Source: Chitinophaga pinensis
GTDB taxonomy: Bacteria > Bacteroidota > Bacteroidia > Flavobacteriales_D > Crocinitomicaceae
Length of the DNA: 64,000 bases
Direction of reading: 5' to 3'
Assembly: GCA_945883825.1 (NCBI GenBank)
Contig: CAMCYF010000001.1
Span: 124,001 to 188,000, forward strand
Shown: positions 9,094 to 17,799 of the stretch, one piece after another
Layout of the letters: each line of letters starts with the position of its first letter
How positions within the stretch are numbered: position 1 is the first letter of the stretch
Made by a program: the position numbers and the translations under genes
The notes under the pieces: model-generated
What the model saw: the letters and a program-made list of their open reading frames with translations, nothing else
What the model was told of the DNA's origin: nothing
Database searches by the model: none

Positions 9094-11175
9094 ATGCGGA
9101 TTATTCTTTGCCTTCTTTTTTTATTTTTCTACTCGCATTTTTTTGGGCAAGAGCGCAGTGAAGTAATTCAGCAAAGAATAGAATTTATTTCTGAACAATT
9201 GCAGTCGGAAGATTTAGACCTTACAAATTTCATTGAGCAACTTAATTTTTATTATGATAATCCAATTAATATAAATGCTACAACTGGTGAGGATTTAGAT
9301 GAATTAAATTTATTATCGTCCGTTCAAATTAATGATCTTTTATTACACCGTAAAGCCTTTGGTAAGTTTATGACTATTTATGAATTGCAAAGTTTAAAAT
9401 ATTGGGATTTAATTACAATCCAACTTGTTCTTCCATTTATTCGAGTCGATGACCGTTTGGATAATTTAAATATTACATGGAAAGAAGCTTTGAAAGAGGG
9501 GACTTATGAGCTTTACTTGCGTTATCAGCCAACGATAGAAGAAAAATCAGGTTATGCTTCAGTTTCAGATTCTATCAAACAAGTAAGTAACAACTACTAT
9601 TTTGGAAATTCTGATCGTTACTATTCTAGATTTCGCTACACATACAAAACAAATATCAGTGTAGGATTTACAGCAGAGAAAGACGCTGGAGAATCTTTTT
9701 TTAGTGGTGCACAAAAAAATGGTTTTGATTTTTATTCTGCACATTTATTTTACAAAGGTGGAAAGTATTTAAAATCCTTTGTTATTGGGGATTATCAAAT
9801 TCAAATTGGGCAGGGATTAAATCTTTGGTCGAGTTATGCTTTTGGGAAAACATCTGACATTGCAACAATGAAAAAAAATGCAATTCCTATAAGACCATAC
9901 GCTTCTGTTGATGAGTCTAGATTTCTAAGAGGCGCTGCAGTTGACTTAGCCTATAAAAATATCTCTCTGCTCTTATTTGCGTCTGCAAAGAAAGTGGATG
10001 CTTCAAGTGTTGCAGATTCAAGTTTTGATGACCTTGAATTTATTAGTACAATTGATTTGTCTGGATTGCATCGAACAAATCGAGAGATTTCAAAAAGAAA
10101 TGGTTTAACAGAATTTATTTCTGGTGCGAATTTAAGGTACGTCAAAAATTCTTTTCGAATTGGTACTTCTTTTGTATATCAGGGTTATGATAAGCCATTT
10201 GTAAAGCCATTACAAGTATACAATCAATTTGATTTTAGAGGTCAGAATAATTTTTCATTTTCTGGTGACTACAATTATGTATATCGAAATATAAATCTAT
10301 TTGGAGAAGTTTCGCATAATTTTTTCGGTTCAGATCAAGAAAGAAAAGGACTAGCGATGTTACACGGTGCTCTAATTTCACTTGATTCACGTGCAAGTAT
10401 AGGTTTACTTTATAGAAATTATAGTTATGATTATCAGACATTTTACAATGCAGGTTTTTCTGAAGGGAGCAATACGCAAAATGAAAAAGGATTGTATACT
10501 GGCCTGAAGATAAAATTAAATTCTGTTTGGTCTTTAAATGCCTATGCTGATGTTTTTCAATTTCCTTGGATGAAGTATTTGGTCGATGCGCCATCAAAAG
10601 GTCATGAATTTCTAATACAACCAAGCTACAAGCCGAATAAGATTTTTGAGGTTTATGCTAGATTTCGTCAGCAGTTACGCCAAAAGAATAGCCGTGAATT
10701 AAATAATACCGTTACTGAGATTGAAGATGTTCTTCAGCGGAACTATCGTTTAAACCTTTCCTATACGATTAATGAATTTTTTACTTTAAAATCACGTGTG
10801 GAGTATATTACAATTCAACGAGAGAGCAGTACTTTTGAAAAAGGAATGTTAATTTCTCAAGATTTTATTTACCGTCCCAAAAACGCCCCTTTTGATTTAG
10901 CCCTTCGCTATGCATTATTTGATACAGATAGTTATGACACACGCTTGTATTCATTTGAAAGCAACGCTTTATACGCTTTTTCAGTGCCAGCATATTATTA
11001 TCAGGGGTCTCGTGCATATTTTCTTATTCGGTATTCTTTTTTAAATCACTTTGATTTATGGATTCGCTACGGCGTTTTTATCTACAACAACCGAACTACG
11101 ATTTCCTCAGGATCTGAAGAAATAATCGGAAACCGTAAAAGTGATTTCATCATTCAACTGAGGTGGAAACTATAA
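9094..11175 (+). CDS. Helix-hairpin-helix plus outer-membrane barrel protein
   Basis: A 693-residue protein with a signal peptide (ends ~FFGQ, residue 18). Residues ~55-118 form a ComEA-like helix-hairpin-helix pair (NINATTGEDLDELNLL, LLLHRKAFGKFMTIYEL), a fold normally used to bind DNA non-specifically. Residues ~140-693 are aromatic-rich amphipathic strands typical of an outer-membrane barrel (SDRYYSRFRYTYKTNI, YYYQGSRAYFLIRYSF) ending in WKL. It follows the PorV-like gene by one base. Exported ComEA-type HhH is known in DNA uptake, but linked to a barrel it has no assigned function that I know of. Confidence 0.8.
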   Translation: MRIILCLLFLFFYSHFFGQERSEVIQQRIEFISEQLQSEDLDLTNFIEQLNFYYDNPININATTGEDLDELNLLSSVQINDLLLHRKAFGKFMTIYELQSLKYWDLITIQLVLPFIRVDDRLDNLNITWKEALKEGTYELYLRYQPTIEEKSGYASVSDSIKQVSNNYYFGNSDRYYSRFRYTYKTNISVGFTAEKDAGESFFSGAQKNGFDFYSAHLFYKGGKYLKSFVIGDYQIQIGQGLNLWSSYAFGKTSDIATMKKNAIPIRPYASVDESRFLRGAAVDLAYKNISLLLFASAKKVDASSVADSSFDDLEFISTIDLSGLHRTNREISKRNGLTEFISGANLRYVKNSFRIGTSFVYQGYDKPFVKPLQVYNQFDFRGQNNFSFSGDYNYVYRNINLFGEVSHNFFGSDQERKGLAMLHGALISLDSRASIGLLYRNYSYDYQTFYNAGFSEGSNTQNEKGLYTGLKIKLNSVWSLNAYADVFQFPWMKYLVDAPSKGHEFLIQPSYKPNKIFEVYARFRQQLRQKNSRELNNTVTEIEDVLQRNYRLNLSYTINEFFTLKSRVEYITIQRESSTFEKGMLISQDFIYRPKNAPFDLALRYALFDTDSYDTRLYSFESNALYAFSVPAYYYQGSRAYFLIRYSFLNHFDLWIRYGVFIYNNRTTISSGSEEIIGNRKSDFIIQLRWKL

Positions 11176-11312
11176 AATACTTAAGGTTTTAAAAAAAATA
11201 GCTTGTAATAATTGTAATTTCTTGTAATTTTTTAAAGTAATCTGCGTTTATAATTTTATGAGCTGATTTTTGCTCATTCTCTCTCCATGTCAAACTAGAA
11301 AAAAAAGAAAAA

Positions 11313-11888
11313 ATGCAAGTAAACTTATTGTATCACCAAAGCAAAATTCTTCTGGATGATGAGTTTTGTATGATTGAAAAAGCAAAGTTGGATAAGCGAA
11401 ATTTTGCACCCCTGTATGAAAAGTATCATTCAGCTATTTTTAGATACATCGTTAAACGTGTAGATGAAAAAGAAACAGCGTACGATATTACCTCCATTGT
11501 TTTTATGAAAGCACTGACGAATCTTCAGAAATTTGAATTTCGCGGTGTTCCATTTTCTTCTTGGTTATTTCGTATTGCAAAAAGTGAGTTGTATCAATCT
11601 TTCAGAGATACAAAGGCACGGAGAACAGTAAACATAGATACCGTTTTTAGTGCTCAAATTATGGAAGAATTTGTTGAGGATTATACTGACGAACATCGAG
11701 CTCAACTCATGAGTGCTTTGCACTTGCTCAAGCCAAATCAATTACAATTAATCGATCTGCGTTATTTTGAAAAACAATCTTTTCGTGAAATTGGAAATGT
11801 TCTTGGAATTTCAGAAAACAATGCAAAAGTAAAAACATTCAGAACCCTACTTAAGCTAAAAACTGTTTTCTTAAACATGAAAAAATAA
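11313..11888 (+). CDS. ECF-type RNA polymerase sigma factor
   Basis: A 191-residue sigma-70-family protein with only regions 2 and 4. Region 2 (residues ~30-95) has FAPLYEKYHSAIFRYI, AYDITSIVFMKALTNL and FSSWLFRIAKSELY. Region 4 (~130-185) has PNQLQLIDLRYFEKQSF and REIGNVLGISENNAKVK, the helix-turn-helix that reads the -35-like element. No anti-sigma gene is adjacent, so the signal is unknown. The ATG is preceded by an A-rich stretch and not by a Shine-Dalgarno sequence. An intrinsic terminator follows 12 nt after the stop, so it looks monocistronic. Confidence 0.92.
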   Translation: MQVNLLYHQSKILLDDEFCMIEKAKLDKRNFAPLYEKYHSAIFRYIVKRVDEKETAYDITSIVFMKALTNLQKFEFRGVPFSSWLFRIAKSELYQSFRDTKARRTVNIDTVFSAQIMEEFVEDYTDEHRAQLMSALHLLKPNQLQLIDLRYFEKQSFREIGNVLGISENNAKVKTFRTLLKLKTVFLNMKK

Positions 11889-11900
11889 TTCATCTTTTTT

Positions 11901-11928
11901 AAAAGCCCTTTTGTAGGGCTTTTTTTTT
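11901..11928 (+). terminator. Intrinsic terminator after the sigma factor gene
   Basis: AAAAGCCCT pairs with AGGGCTTTT across a 5-nt loop (TTTGT), followed by an uninterrupted T run. It is the clearest rho-independent terminator in the window, and is strong because it contains a rare GC-rich core. Confidence 0.9.
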
Positions 11929-11983
11929 GATTGACATTTAGGGATTATTTTACTTAAGCAAAGTCAATCTCACATTTCTTTTT

Positions 11984-11991
11984 TACTTTTG
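11984..11991 (+). promoter_or_regulatory. -7 promoter box TACTTTTG immediately before pyrD
   Basis: Exact TAnnTTTG match ending 3 nt before the ATG. If used, transcription would begin at or very near the A of the start codon, giving a leaderless message. Confidence 0.4.
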
Positions 11992-11994
11992 TTC

Positions 11995-13032
11995 ATGTAC
12001 CCATTACTTCGAAGCACATTATTTTTATTTGACGCTGAAAAAGTTCATTATTTTACCACCTTTTTGCTTAAGTTTCTATTAAAGTTTGGTTTTACACGTA
12101 TAATTTTCAAAAAATTATTTGTTCTTGAAGATCCAAAATTAGAAAGAACTGTGTTTGGATTAAAATTCAAAAACCCTGTAGGAATGGCAGCTGGCTTTGA
12201 TAAAAATGCTGAAATGTTTAATGATTTAGCATACTGTGGATTTGGATTTATAGAAGTCGGCACTTTAACTCCTCTTGGTCAATCTGGTAATCCCAAGCCA
12301 CGACTTTTTCGCATAAAAAAAGATAAGGGAATTTTAAATCGTTTGGGTTTTAATAACAAAGGAGTAGCATCAGCAATACCACGTTTAAAATTACGGAAAC
12401 ATCCAAATTTAATTATTGGAGGTAATATTGGAAAAAATAAAATCACCCCGAATGAGGATGCTACAAATGATTATGTTTTAGCTTTTGAGCAGCTTTTTTC
12501 TTATGTCGATTATTTTGTTGTGAATGTTTCTTCGCCAAACACTGCTAATTTGAGAGATTTACAAGAAAAAGAACCACTAACAGCTTTGTTGTCTGAATTA
12601 AAGAATAGAAATTCGCTCAAAGAAAATCCTAAACCAATTCTTCTAAAGATTGCTCCTGATTTAACAAATTTGCAATTAGATGATATAATAGAAATTGTTC
12701 GCTTCACAAAAATTGATGGTGTAATTGCAACAAATACAACAATAGGAAGAGATGATTTAAAAACTGATTCAAAACTTTTAATACAATATGGTGCTGGCGG
12801 AATTTCAGGAAAACCTTTAGCAAAGAGATCGACAGAAGTTATTCGCTATTTGTATGATAATTCAAAGGGAGAATTTCCGATAATTGGAGTTGGTGGAATT
12901 CATTCTGCAGATGATGCCCTTGAAAAATTAGCTGCTGGAGCAAGTTTAATTCAATTGTATACGGGTTTCATTTATGAGGGACCTGGTATTGTTCGAAAAA
13001 TTAATGAGGCAATTTTAAAGCAAGAAGCATGA
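11995..13032 (+). CDS. pyrD: Dihydroorotate dehydrogenase (quinone), class 2
   Basis: Oxidises dihydroorotate to orotate with a quinone acceptor (pyrimidine synthesis), at the inner face of the cytoplasmic membrane. It has 345 residues. The N-terminal amphipathic helix that docks on the membrane ([19 protein letters not shown]) marks class 2. The FMN barrel shows [51 protein letters not shown] (with the class 2 catalytic Ser region), [18 protein letters not shown] and IIGVGGI. The ATG at 11995 is chosen over an in-frame TTG two codons upstream because MYPLLR matches the family N-terminus. Its stop overlaps the next gene by ATGA. Confidence 0.97.
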   Translation: MYPLLRSTLFLFDAEKVHYFTTFLLKFLLKFGFTRIIFKKLFVLEDPKLERTVFGLKFKNPVGMAAGFDKNAEMFNDLAYCGFGFIEVGTLTPLGQSGNPKPRLFRIKKDKGILNRLGFNNKGVASAIPRLKLRKHPNLIIGGNIGKNKITPNEDATNDYVLAFEQLFSYVDYFVVNVSSPNTANLRDLQEKEPLTALLSELKNRNSLKENPKPILLKIAPDLTNLQLDDIIEIVRFTKIDGVIATNTTIGRDDLKTDSKLLIQYGAGGISGKPLAKRSTEVIRYLYDNSKGEFPIIGVGGIHSADDALEKLAAGASLIQLYTGFIYEGPGIVRKINEAILKQEA

Positions 13033-13895
13033 GTGCGATAAAAATTATTGAATGTCCGCGTGATGCAATGCAAGGATTGGAATCATTTGTTCCAACTGAA
13101 TTGAAAGTTGCGTACATCAATCTTTTATTAAAATGTGGATTCGACACACTTGATTTTGGAAGTTTTGTTTCTCCAAAAGCAATTCCGCAAATGAGAGATA
13201 CAGCAATGGTTTTAGATAAGCTTGAACGAGTGTCTTCAACGAAATTGTTAGCAATTATCGCAAACGAAAGAGGGGCAGAGGATGCTTTATGTTTTCCGGA
13301 AATAGCTTGTTTGGGATTCCCTTTTTCTGTTTCTGAAATATTCCAGCAGCGGAATGCAAATTCGAGTATTGAAGAAGCACTTTTGCGCCTTGAAAAAATC
13401 CAATCAAAAGTTACAGCTAAAAAAAAAGATTTAATTGTTTATTTATCGATGGGATTTGGAAATCCTTATGGAGAAGTTTGGAATACAGATTTAGTGGTTT
13501 CTTGGTCGCGAAAATTAGTTGAGGATTTAGGAATTCATACCTTGGCTCTATCAGATACTATAGGATGTGCAAAATCAGAAGATGTTAGCGCTTTATTTAA
13601 CGTTTTATCCAATGAATTCCCTTCAATTGAGATAGGAGCACATTTTCATACACGGCCAGATACAAGTTCAAATCTAATATCTGCAGCTTACACTGCTGGT
13701 TGCCGAAGATTTGATACAGCTATTCGAGGATTTGGTGGTTGTCCAATGGCGAAAGACGATTTAACAGGTAATTTACCAACAGAAGATTTAGTAAGCTGGT
13801 TAAACGATTCTGGAATTAATCACCCAATTCAAACTGCAAATTTTAATACCGCTTTTGATTTTTCTTCAAGAATTTTTGAAACTTTGAATAAATAA
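13029..13895 (+). CDS. Hydroxymethylglutaryl-CoA lyase
   Basis: Cleaves HMG-CoA to acetyl-CoA and acetoacetate (leucine breakdown, ketone metabolism), in the cytoplasm. A 288-residue DRE-TIM-like barrel: [13 protein letters not shown] (usual start ECPRDGxQ), [49 protein letters not shown] (metal-binding His pair) and [20 protein letters not shown] with the catalytic loop Cys. The ATG overlaps the pyrD stop, so it is translationally coupled to an unrelated pyrimidine enzyme. It fits with the branched-chain 2-oxoacid dehydrogenase and methylmalonyl-CoA mutase genes elsewhere in the window as amino-acid degradation steps. A related HMGL-like lyase activity cannot be excluded. Confidence 0.9.
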   Translation: MSAIKIIECPRDAMQGLESFVPTELKVAYINLLLKCGFDTLDFGSFVSPKAIPQMRDTAMVLDKLERVSSTKLLAIIANERGAEDALCFPEIACLGFPFSVSEIFQQRNANSSIEEALLRLEKIQSKVTAKKKDLIVYLSMGFGNPYGEVWNTDLVVSWSRKLVEDLGIHTLALSDTIGCAKSEDVSALFNVLSNEFPSIEIGAHFHTRPDTSSNLISAAYTAGCRRFDTAIRGFGGCPMAKDDLTGNLPTEDLVSWLNDSGINHPIQTANFNTAFDFSSRIFETLNK

Positions 13896-13923
13896 TACAC
13901 TTATTAAAGCATAAACTAAAAAG

Positions 13924-14574
13924 ATGAAAAAAAACAAGGTTTTAATTCCAATAGTAATCATCATAATAGCTGCTCTTGTGACTGGGTATTTTTTCACTAA
14001 GAAACCAACAAAAAAGAAAGTTGATAAGCCAAAAGAAAAAACTGAAATTCAATTAATTGAAACCGATTTTAATGCAAATACTTTCTCAGGAACTACTGAG
14101 ATTGAATTATTAAAAGAATTAGGTGTTTGTGATTCAACAGCTCCAAATGATAAAAATTTAGATCGACCTTCTTGTTCCCCTAGATTTTTTAGATTTTTTA
14201 ATTATAAAAAAAATGCACCGTTACGTAATAACTTTATATTGCTGTTACGATCTGGGGTAAATGGTTTTCCTGCTAGGCGCTTACTTATTTTTGAGAGAGA
14301 AAATGGAAAATTGGTTAAAACAAATGGATTTATTGGATACATTATTGAGAAAAGAGCAGCAAAAAATACACTTTATGATGACATTGTAATTCGATTTTAC
14401 GAAAAGTACTATGAGCAAAAATATTTTTACAACTGTTTATTTACCTGGAAAGATCAACGATACGAGTTTGTTAAATGTGAAGCTATCAACGATATTGCAA
14501 TAAAACCAGAAGTAGTAGATTCGGTTTCAATTGAGATTAATAAAATTTTAATTGAGAAACAGCTTATTTTTTAA
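13924..14574 (+). CDS. Membrane-anchored hypothetical protein
   Basis: A 216-residue protein with a single N-terminal transmembrane anchor (residues ~5-27, KVLIPIVIIIIAALVTGYFF) followed by a Lys-rich linker and a soluble domain of ~180 residues, probably periplasmic. Two cysteines (CDSTAPND and RPSCSPRFF, ~70-90) are spaced so that a disulfide is possible, and two more follow near residues 180-190. Only 28 nt separate it from the HMG-CoA-lyase gene, so it probably shares its transcript. No family recognised; the function is unknown. Confidence 0.7.
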   Translation: MKKNKVLIPIVIIIIAALVTGYFFTKKPTKKKVDKPKEKTEIQLIETDFNANTFSGTTEIELLKELGVCDSTAPNDKNLDRPSCSPRFFRFFNYKKNAPLRNNFILLLRSGVNGFPARRLLIFERENGKLVKTNGFIGYIIEKRAAKNTLYDDIVIRFYEKYYEQKYFYNCLFTWKDQRYEFVKCEAINDIAIKPEVVDSVSIEINKILIEKQLIF

Positions 14575-14586
14575 GGTTTACCAAGA

Positions 14587-15339
14587 TTAAAATTTCTCAA
14601 ATGCCCCCAAACCAAATAATGCGAAATCGTATTTTGCGGGGTCAATAGAATCAAATTTACGAAGTTCTTCTATAAGCTCTTCATTTGTTTTCCAATCATT
14701 CTGAGTTCTTTTAAGAATTCCTAATTTTCTGGCAATAGTTCCTGTATGCACATCTAGTGGAATGTAAAGTTCTGACGAAGAAATACTTTTCCAAATTCCA
14801 AAATCCACGCCTTTTTTTGAGTCACGAACCATCCACCGTAAATACATAATTAGACGTTTGCATGCAGAATTAGCATTGGGATTTGAAATATGCTTCTCAG
14901 AACGCGGTAAATGTGAAGTTTCCAAAAATAGCTGCCGGAAATTAGAAATATAATTTTTTAAGGAATTATCATGAAAATTCCCGCAAAAAGCTAACTCAAG
15001 ATCTCCAGTTTTGTAAATGGTGTGTAAGGAGTGAAAAAAGAATTCTAAATCAGAAGAATTAAAGGTGCGATGTACAAATTTAACTTGACTATTTTTTTTA
15101 TAGTTCATTATAAAATCATAGGGTGAATTCCCCATTATTTCACATATTTTATTTCCATTAGAAATTATACTTTTTCGATTCCCCCAGGCGATTGTAGCAA
15201 CTAAAAAACCGATTATTTCAATATCTTCTTTCTGAGAAAATTTATGTGGAATTTGAATGGGGTCGTATTCTAAAAATGCAGGATTCTCGTATTGCTCTGC
15301 CTTAAAGTCAAGAAAATCCTTTAATTCAATTAATTCCAT
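14587..15339 (-). CDS. TIGR02757 family protein (endonuclease-III-like helical fold)
   Basis: A 250-residue protein of a conserved Bacteroidota family. Visible blocks: EYDPIQIPHKFSQKEDIE, FLVATIAWGNRKSII, LYIPLDVHTGTIARKLGI and YDFALFGLGAFEK. The DVHTGTIARKLG block resembles the DTHVxRVxxRLG motif of HhH-GPD DNA glycosylases, which suggests a DNA-repair-like fold, but a catalytic Lys/Asp pair is not proven. The start is placed at the ATG at 15339 (MELIELKDF) because a TTG six codons upstream adds only an atypical FYFYH leader. It converges on the gene ending at 14574. The TIGR02757 name is recalled from family memory. Confidence 0.8.
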   Translation of the reverse strand: MELIELKDFLDFKAEQYENPAFLEYDPIQIPHKFSQKEDIEIIGFLVATIAWGNRKSIISNGNKICEIMGNSPYDFIMNYKKNSQVKFVHRTFNSSDLEFFFHSLHTIYKTGDLELAFCGNFHDNSLKNYISNFRQLFLETSHLPRSEKHISNPNANSACKRLIMYLRWMVRDSKKGVDFGIWKSISSSELYIPLDVHTGTIARKLGILKRTQNDWKTNEELIEELRKFDSIDPAKYDFALFGLGAFEKF

Positions 15340-15446
15340 GTGGTAAAAATAGAACAATGTGAATTAATGGATATCTCAAACTGATTTATTTATTCAACTT
15401 AATTATAGAAATAGTAACTTTATGTCATACTATTACTGCTGATCTA

Positions 15447-15878
15447 ATGACCAATTATTTATTTGTTTTATTTCTATTATTTAGCTTTCAGTTTTTTTCT
15501 CAAACTAAGAAGGAAAAAATAGAACAGAATATCATTACCCTGCACAAGAAAAAATTTGATTGGCTTATTTCAAAACAATATGATTCTTTAGCAGCTTTAT
15601 TTAATGACAATATTGAGTACATTCATTCGAATGGATGGATTGAAAACAAAACTGAAATTATTGCTGATTTAAAGAGCGGAAAATTAAATTACAAGCGAGT
15701 AGAGGTAAGCGAAGCAAAAGTTTGTCTAAGTAAAAATGTTGCAATTCTAACTGGAAAAGGTGTATTTTTTGTTACAATGGATAATAAAGACCTTGAAATC
15801 AAATTACTCTATTCTGAAGTTTACATAAAGGAAAAAGGAAAATGGCTTTTGACTCATCGCCATGCAAATAAATTGTAG
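15447..15878 (+). CDS. Exported NTF2-like (DUF4440/SnoaL-type) protein
   Basis: A 143-residue protein. The signal peptide is MTNYLFVLFLLFSFQFFSQ. The mature part is a single NTF2-like cone fold: initial helix (LHKKKFDWLISKQYDSLAALF), DNIEYIHSNGWIENKTEII, then strands ending KGKWLLTHRHANKL, where the closing W...THRH strand is characteristic of DUF4440 proteins. Members bind small ligands or act as enzymes; no catalytic set is certain here. A near-consensus TAACTTTA box lies 25 nt upstream (one mismatch). It converges on the LolD-like gene with 6 nt between the stops. Confidence 0.8.
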   Translation: MTNYLFVLFLLFSFQFFSQTKKEKIEQNIITLHKKKFDWLISKQYDSLAALFNDNIEYIHSNGWIENKTEIIADLKSGKLNYKRVEVSEAKVCLSKNVAILTGKGVFFVTMDNKDLEIKLLYSEVYIKEKGKWLLTHRHANKL

Positions 15879-15884
15879 TGATTT

Positions 15885-16538
15885 TTAAATAAAATTACCG
15901 TCTTGCATTGATAAAGTACGATCAGCCATTTTTGCTAAGTCTTCATTATGTGTTACTATTACAAAAGTTTGCTTGAATTCATCACGTAATTCAAAGAATA
16001 ATTCGTGGAGTTCCTTTGCGTTCTTTGTATCTAGATTTCCAGATGGTTCATCTGCAAATATTACTTTTGGTTTATTTATCAATGCGCGACAAACTGCAAC
16101 ACGTTGTTGCTCTCCGCCTGATAATTCTGATGGCTTATGATCTTTTCTTGTTTCGATTCCTAACCTAAGCATTAATTCAAGTGCAAGTTTATCGGATTCT
16201 GCTTTTGATTTTCCTCCAATCATTGCAGGCAAAGAAATATTTTCAATAGCAGAAAATTCTGGAAGTAACTGATGAAATTGAAAAATAAAACCCAAATTTT
16301 GATTTCGGAAATGCGCTAGTTTTTTTGCACTCAGTTGAAAAGGGTTAATTCCATCAATTTCTAAAATTCCATTGTCAGGATTATCTAAAGTTCCAAGTAT
16401 TTGAAGAAGAGTAGTTTTACCCGCTCCAGATGAACCTACAATTGATACAATTTCAGCATTATCAACCATAACGTCGACGCCTCTTAAAATGGAAAGCTCA
16501 CCAAACGACTTAACGATACCGCTTGCCTTTAAAATCAT
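15885..16538 (-). CDS. lolD: ABC transporter ATP-binding protein, LolD/MacB type
   Basis: A 217-residue cytoplasmic ATPase of the type that powers lipoprotein release (LolCDE) or MacB/FtsE-like extrusion complexes. Walker A is [11 protein letters not shown] (~36-46), the Q-loop is [14 protein letters not shown], the signature is [15 protein letters not shown], Walker B is [12 protein letters not shown], and the H-loop is [22 protein letters not shown] is close to LolD sequences. The expected permease (LolC/E) is not adjacent. The start overlaps the ribBA stop by 4 bp, so it is read as the second gene of that operon. The symbol is tentative because close subfamilies share these motifs. Confidence 0.85.
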   Translation of the reverse strand: MILKASGIVKSFGELSILRGVDVMVDNAEIVSIVGSSGAGKTTLLQILGTLDNPDNGILEIDGINPFQLSAKKLAHFRNQNLGFIFQFHQLLPEFSAIENISLPAMIGGKSKAESDKLALELMLRLGIETRKDHKPSELSGGEQQRVAVCRALINKPKVIFADEPSGNLDTKNAKELHELFFELRDEFKQTFVIVTHNEDLAKMADRTLSMQDGNFI

Positions 16539-17749
16539 GGTTTCAGATTTAAATGATGTCCCATTTTATCTCTTTTAGTTCGAAGATAACTTTCATTATG
16601 TACATTGCTCTGAATTTCAAGTGGAATATTTTCAACGATCTCTAGTCCGTAGCCAATTAATCCGGTTCTCTTTTTAGGATTATTAGACAATAAGCGCATT
16701 TTAGAAACTCCTAATTCTCTTAGCATTTGAGCACCAAGTCCATAATCTCTTCCATCTGGCTTAAATCCGAGTTGAATATTTGCATCAAAAGTATCAAAAC
16801 CATCCTCTTGTAATTTGTAAGCTTTTAATTTATTTATCAATCCGATTCCACGTCCTTCTTGGTTCATATAAATGATTACACCTTTCCCTTCTTTTTCAAT
16901 CATTTCCATTGCTTTGTGTAATTGATCTCCACAATCGCAGCGACAAGATCCAAAGATATCACCAGTTAAACAGGAAGAATGAACACGAACTAAGATAGAT
17001 TCATCATTATTCCAGGTTCCTTTTACTAGCGCTAAATGGTCTTTGTCACTATTTTTATCCTTAAAAGCATGAAGTTCAAAATTCCCAAAAACAGTTGGCA
17101 TATGAACATCAAGTACTTTTTCAATCAGTGTTTCATTTGCAATTCTATATTTTATAAGATCTTCAATTGAAATAATTTTTAAATTGAATTTTTTAGCTAT
17201 TTCTATTAATTCCGGTAAACGTGCCATTGATCCATCTTCATTCAAGATTTCCACTATGATTCCCGCTTCTTCAAAACCCGCTAAACGCGATAAATCAACA
17301 GCAGCTTCTGTGTGACCAGCTCTTCTTAAAACACCACCTTTTTTAGCTCTCAAAGGAAAAATATGACCTGGTTTCCCTAGTTCTTCTGGACGGATTTCTG
17401 GGTCAATCATGGCTAAAACCGTTTTTGAGCGGTCGCTCGCAGATATTCCAGTTGTACATCCATGGCCGATTAAATCAATGCTTACAGTGAAAGGTGTTTC
17501 ATATGCCGCAGAATTATTTCTAACCATCATCTCTAAACCTAATTGATCGCAGCGTTCTTCGCTAATTGGAGCACAGATTAAGCCTCGTCCGTGAGTAGCC
17601 ATAAAATTAATTAGTTTTGGACTTGCATTTCTAGCTGCAGTAAGGAAATCCCCCTCGTTTTCTCTGTCTTCATCATCTACTACGATAATTACATTTCCTT
17701 TTTGAATTTCTTCAATTGCTTCCTCTATCGTATTTAAAACTGATGTCAT
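16535..17749 (-). CDS. ribBA: Bifunctional DHBP synthase / GTP cyclohydrolase II
   Basis: Catalyses two entry steps of riboflavin synthesis, in the cytoplasm. It has 404 residues, normal for the fusion. Residues 1-~205 are the 3,4-dihydroxy-2-butanone-4-phosphate synthase domain: [18 protein letters not shown] (metal-binding acidic loop) and [17 protein letters not shown]. Residues ~206-404 are GTP cyclohydrolase [19 protein letters not shown] (zinc cysteines), [12 protein letters not shown], and [13 protein letters not shown]. First gene of a two-gene operon with the LolD-like ATPase. A TAACTTTG box is 18 nt upstream of the ATG; no FMN riboswitch was seen in the short leader. Confidence 0.97.
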   Translation of the reverse strand: MTSVLNTIEEAIEEIQKGNVIIVVDDEDRENEGDFLTAARNASPKLINFMATHGRGLICAPISEERCDQLGLEMMVRNNSAAYETPFTVSIDLIGHGCTTGISASDRSKTVLAMIDPEIRPEELGKPGHIFPLRAKKGGVLRRAGHTEAAVDLSRLAGFEEAGIIVEILNEDGSMARLPELIEIAKKFNLKIISIEDLIKYRIANETLIEKVLDVHMPTVFGNFELHAFKDKNSDKDHLALVKGTWNNDESILVRVHSSCLTGDIFGSCRCDCGDQLHKAMEMIEKEGKGVIIYMNQEGRGIGLINKLKAYKLQEDGFDTFDANIQLGFKPDGRDYGLGAQMLRELGVSKMRLLSNNPKKRTGLIGYGLEIVENIPLEIQSNVHNESYLRTKRDKMGHHLNLKP

Positions 17750-17766
17750 TTTCTTAATTATAAGCG

Positions 17767-17774
17767 CAAAGTTA
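17767..17774 (-). promoter_or_regulatory. -7 promoter box TAACTTTG for ribBA
   Basis: Exact TAnnTTTG match on the minus strand, 18 nt before the ribBA ATG. Confidence 0.55.
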
Positions 17775-17799
17775 GTTTATTATTTAGTTTGTTTTTTTA

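Noticed and set aside
10235-10624. 129-codon antisense ORF within the helix-hairpin-helix/barrel gene
   Set aside because: It is the shadow of a well-supported frame, has no signal or family motif and no promoter box.
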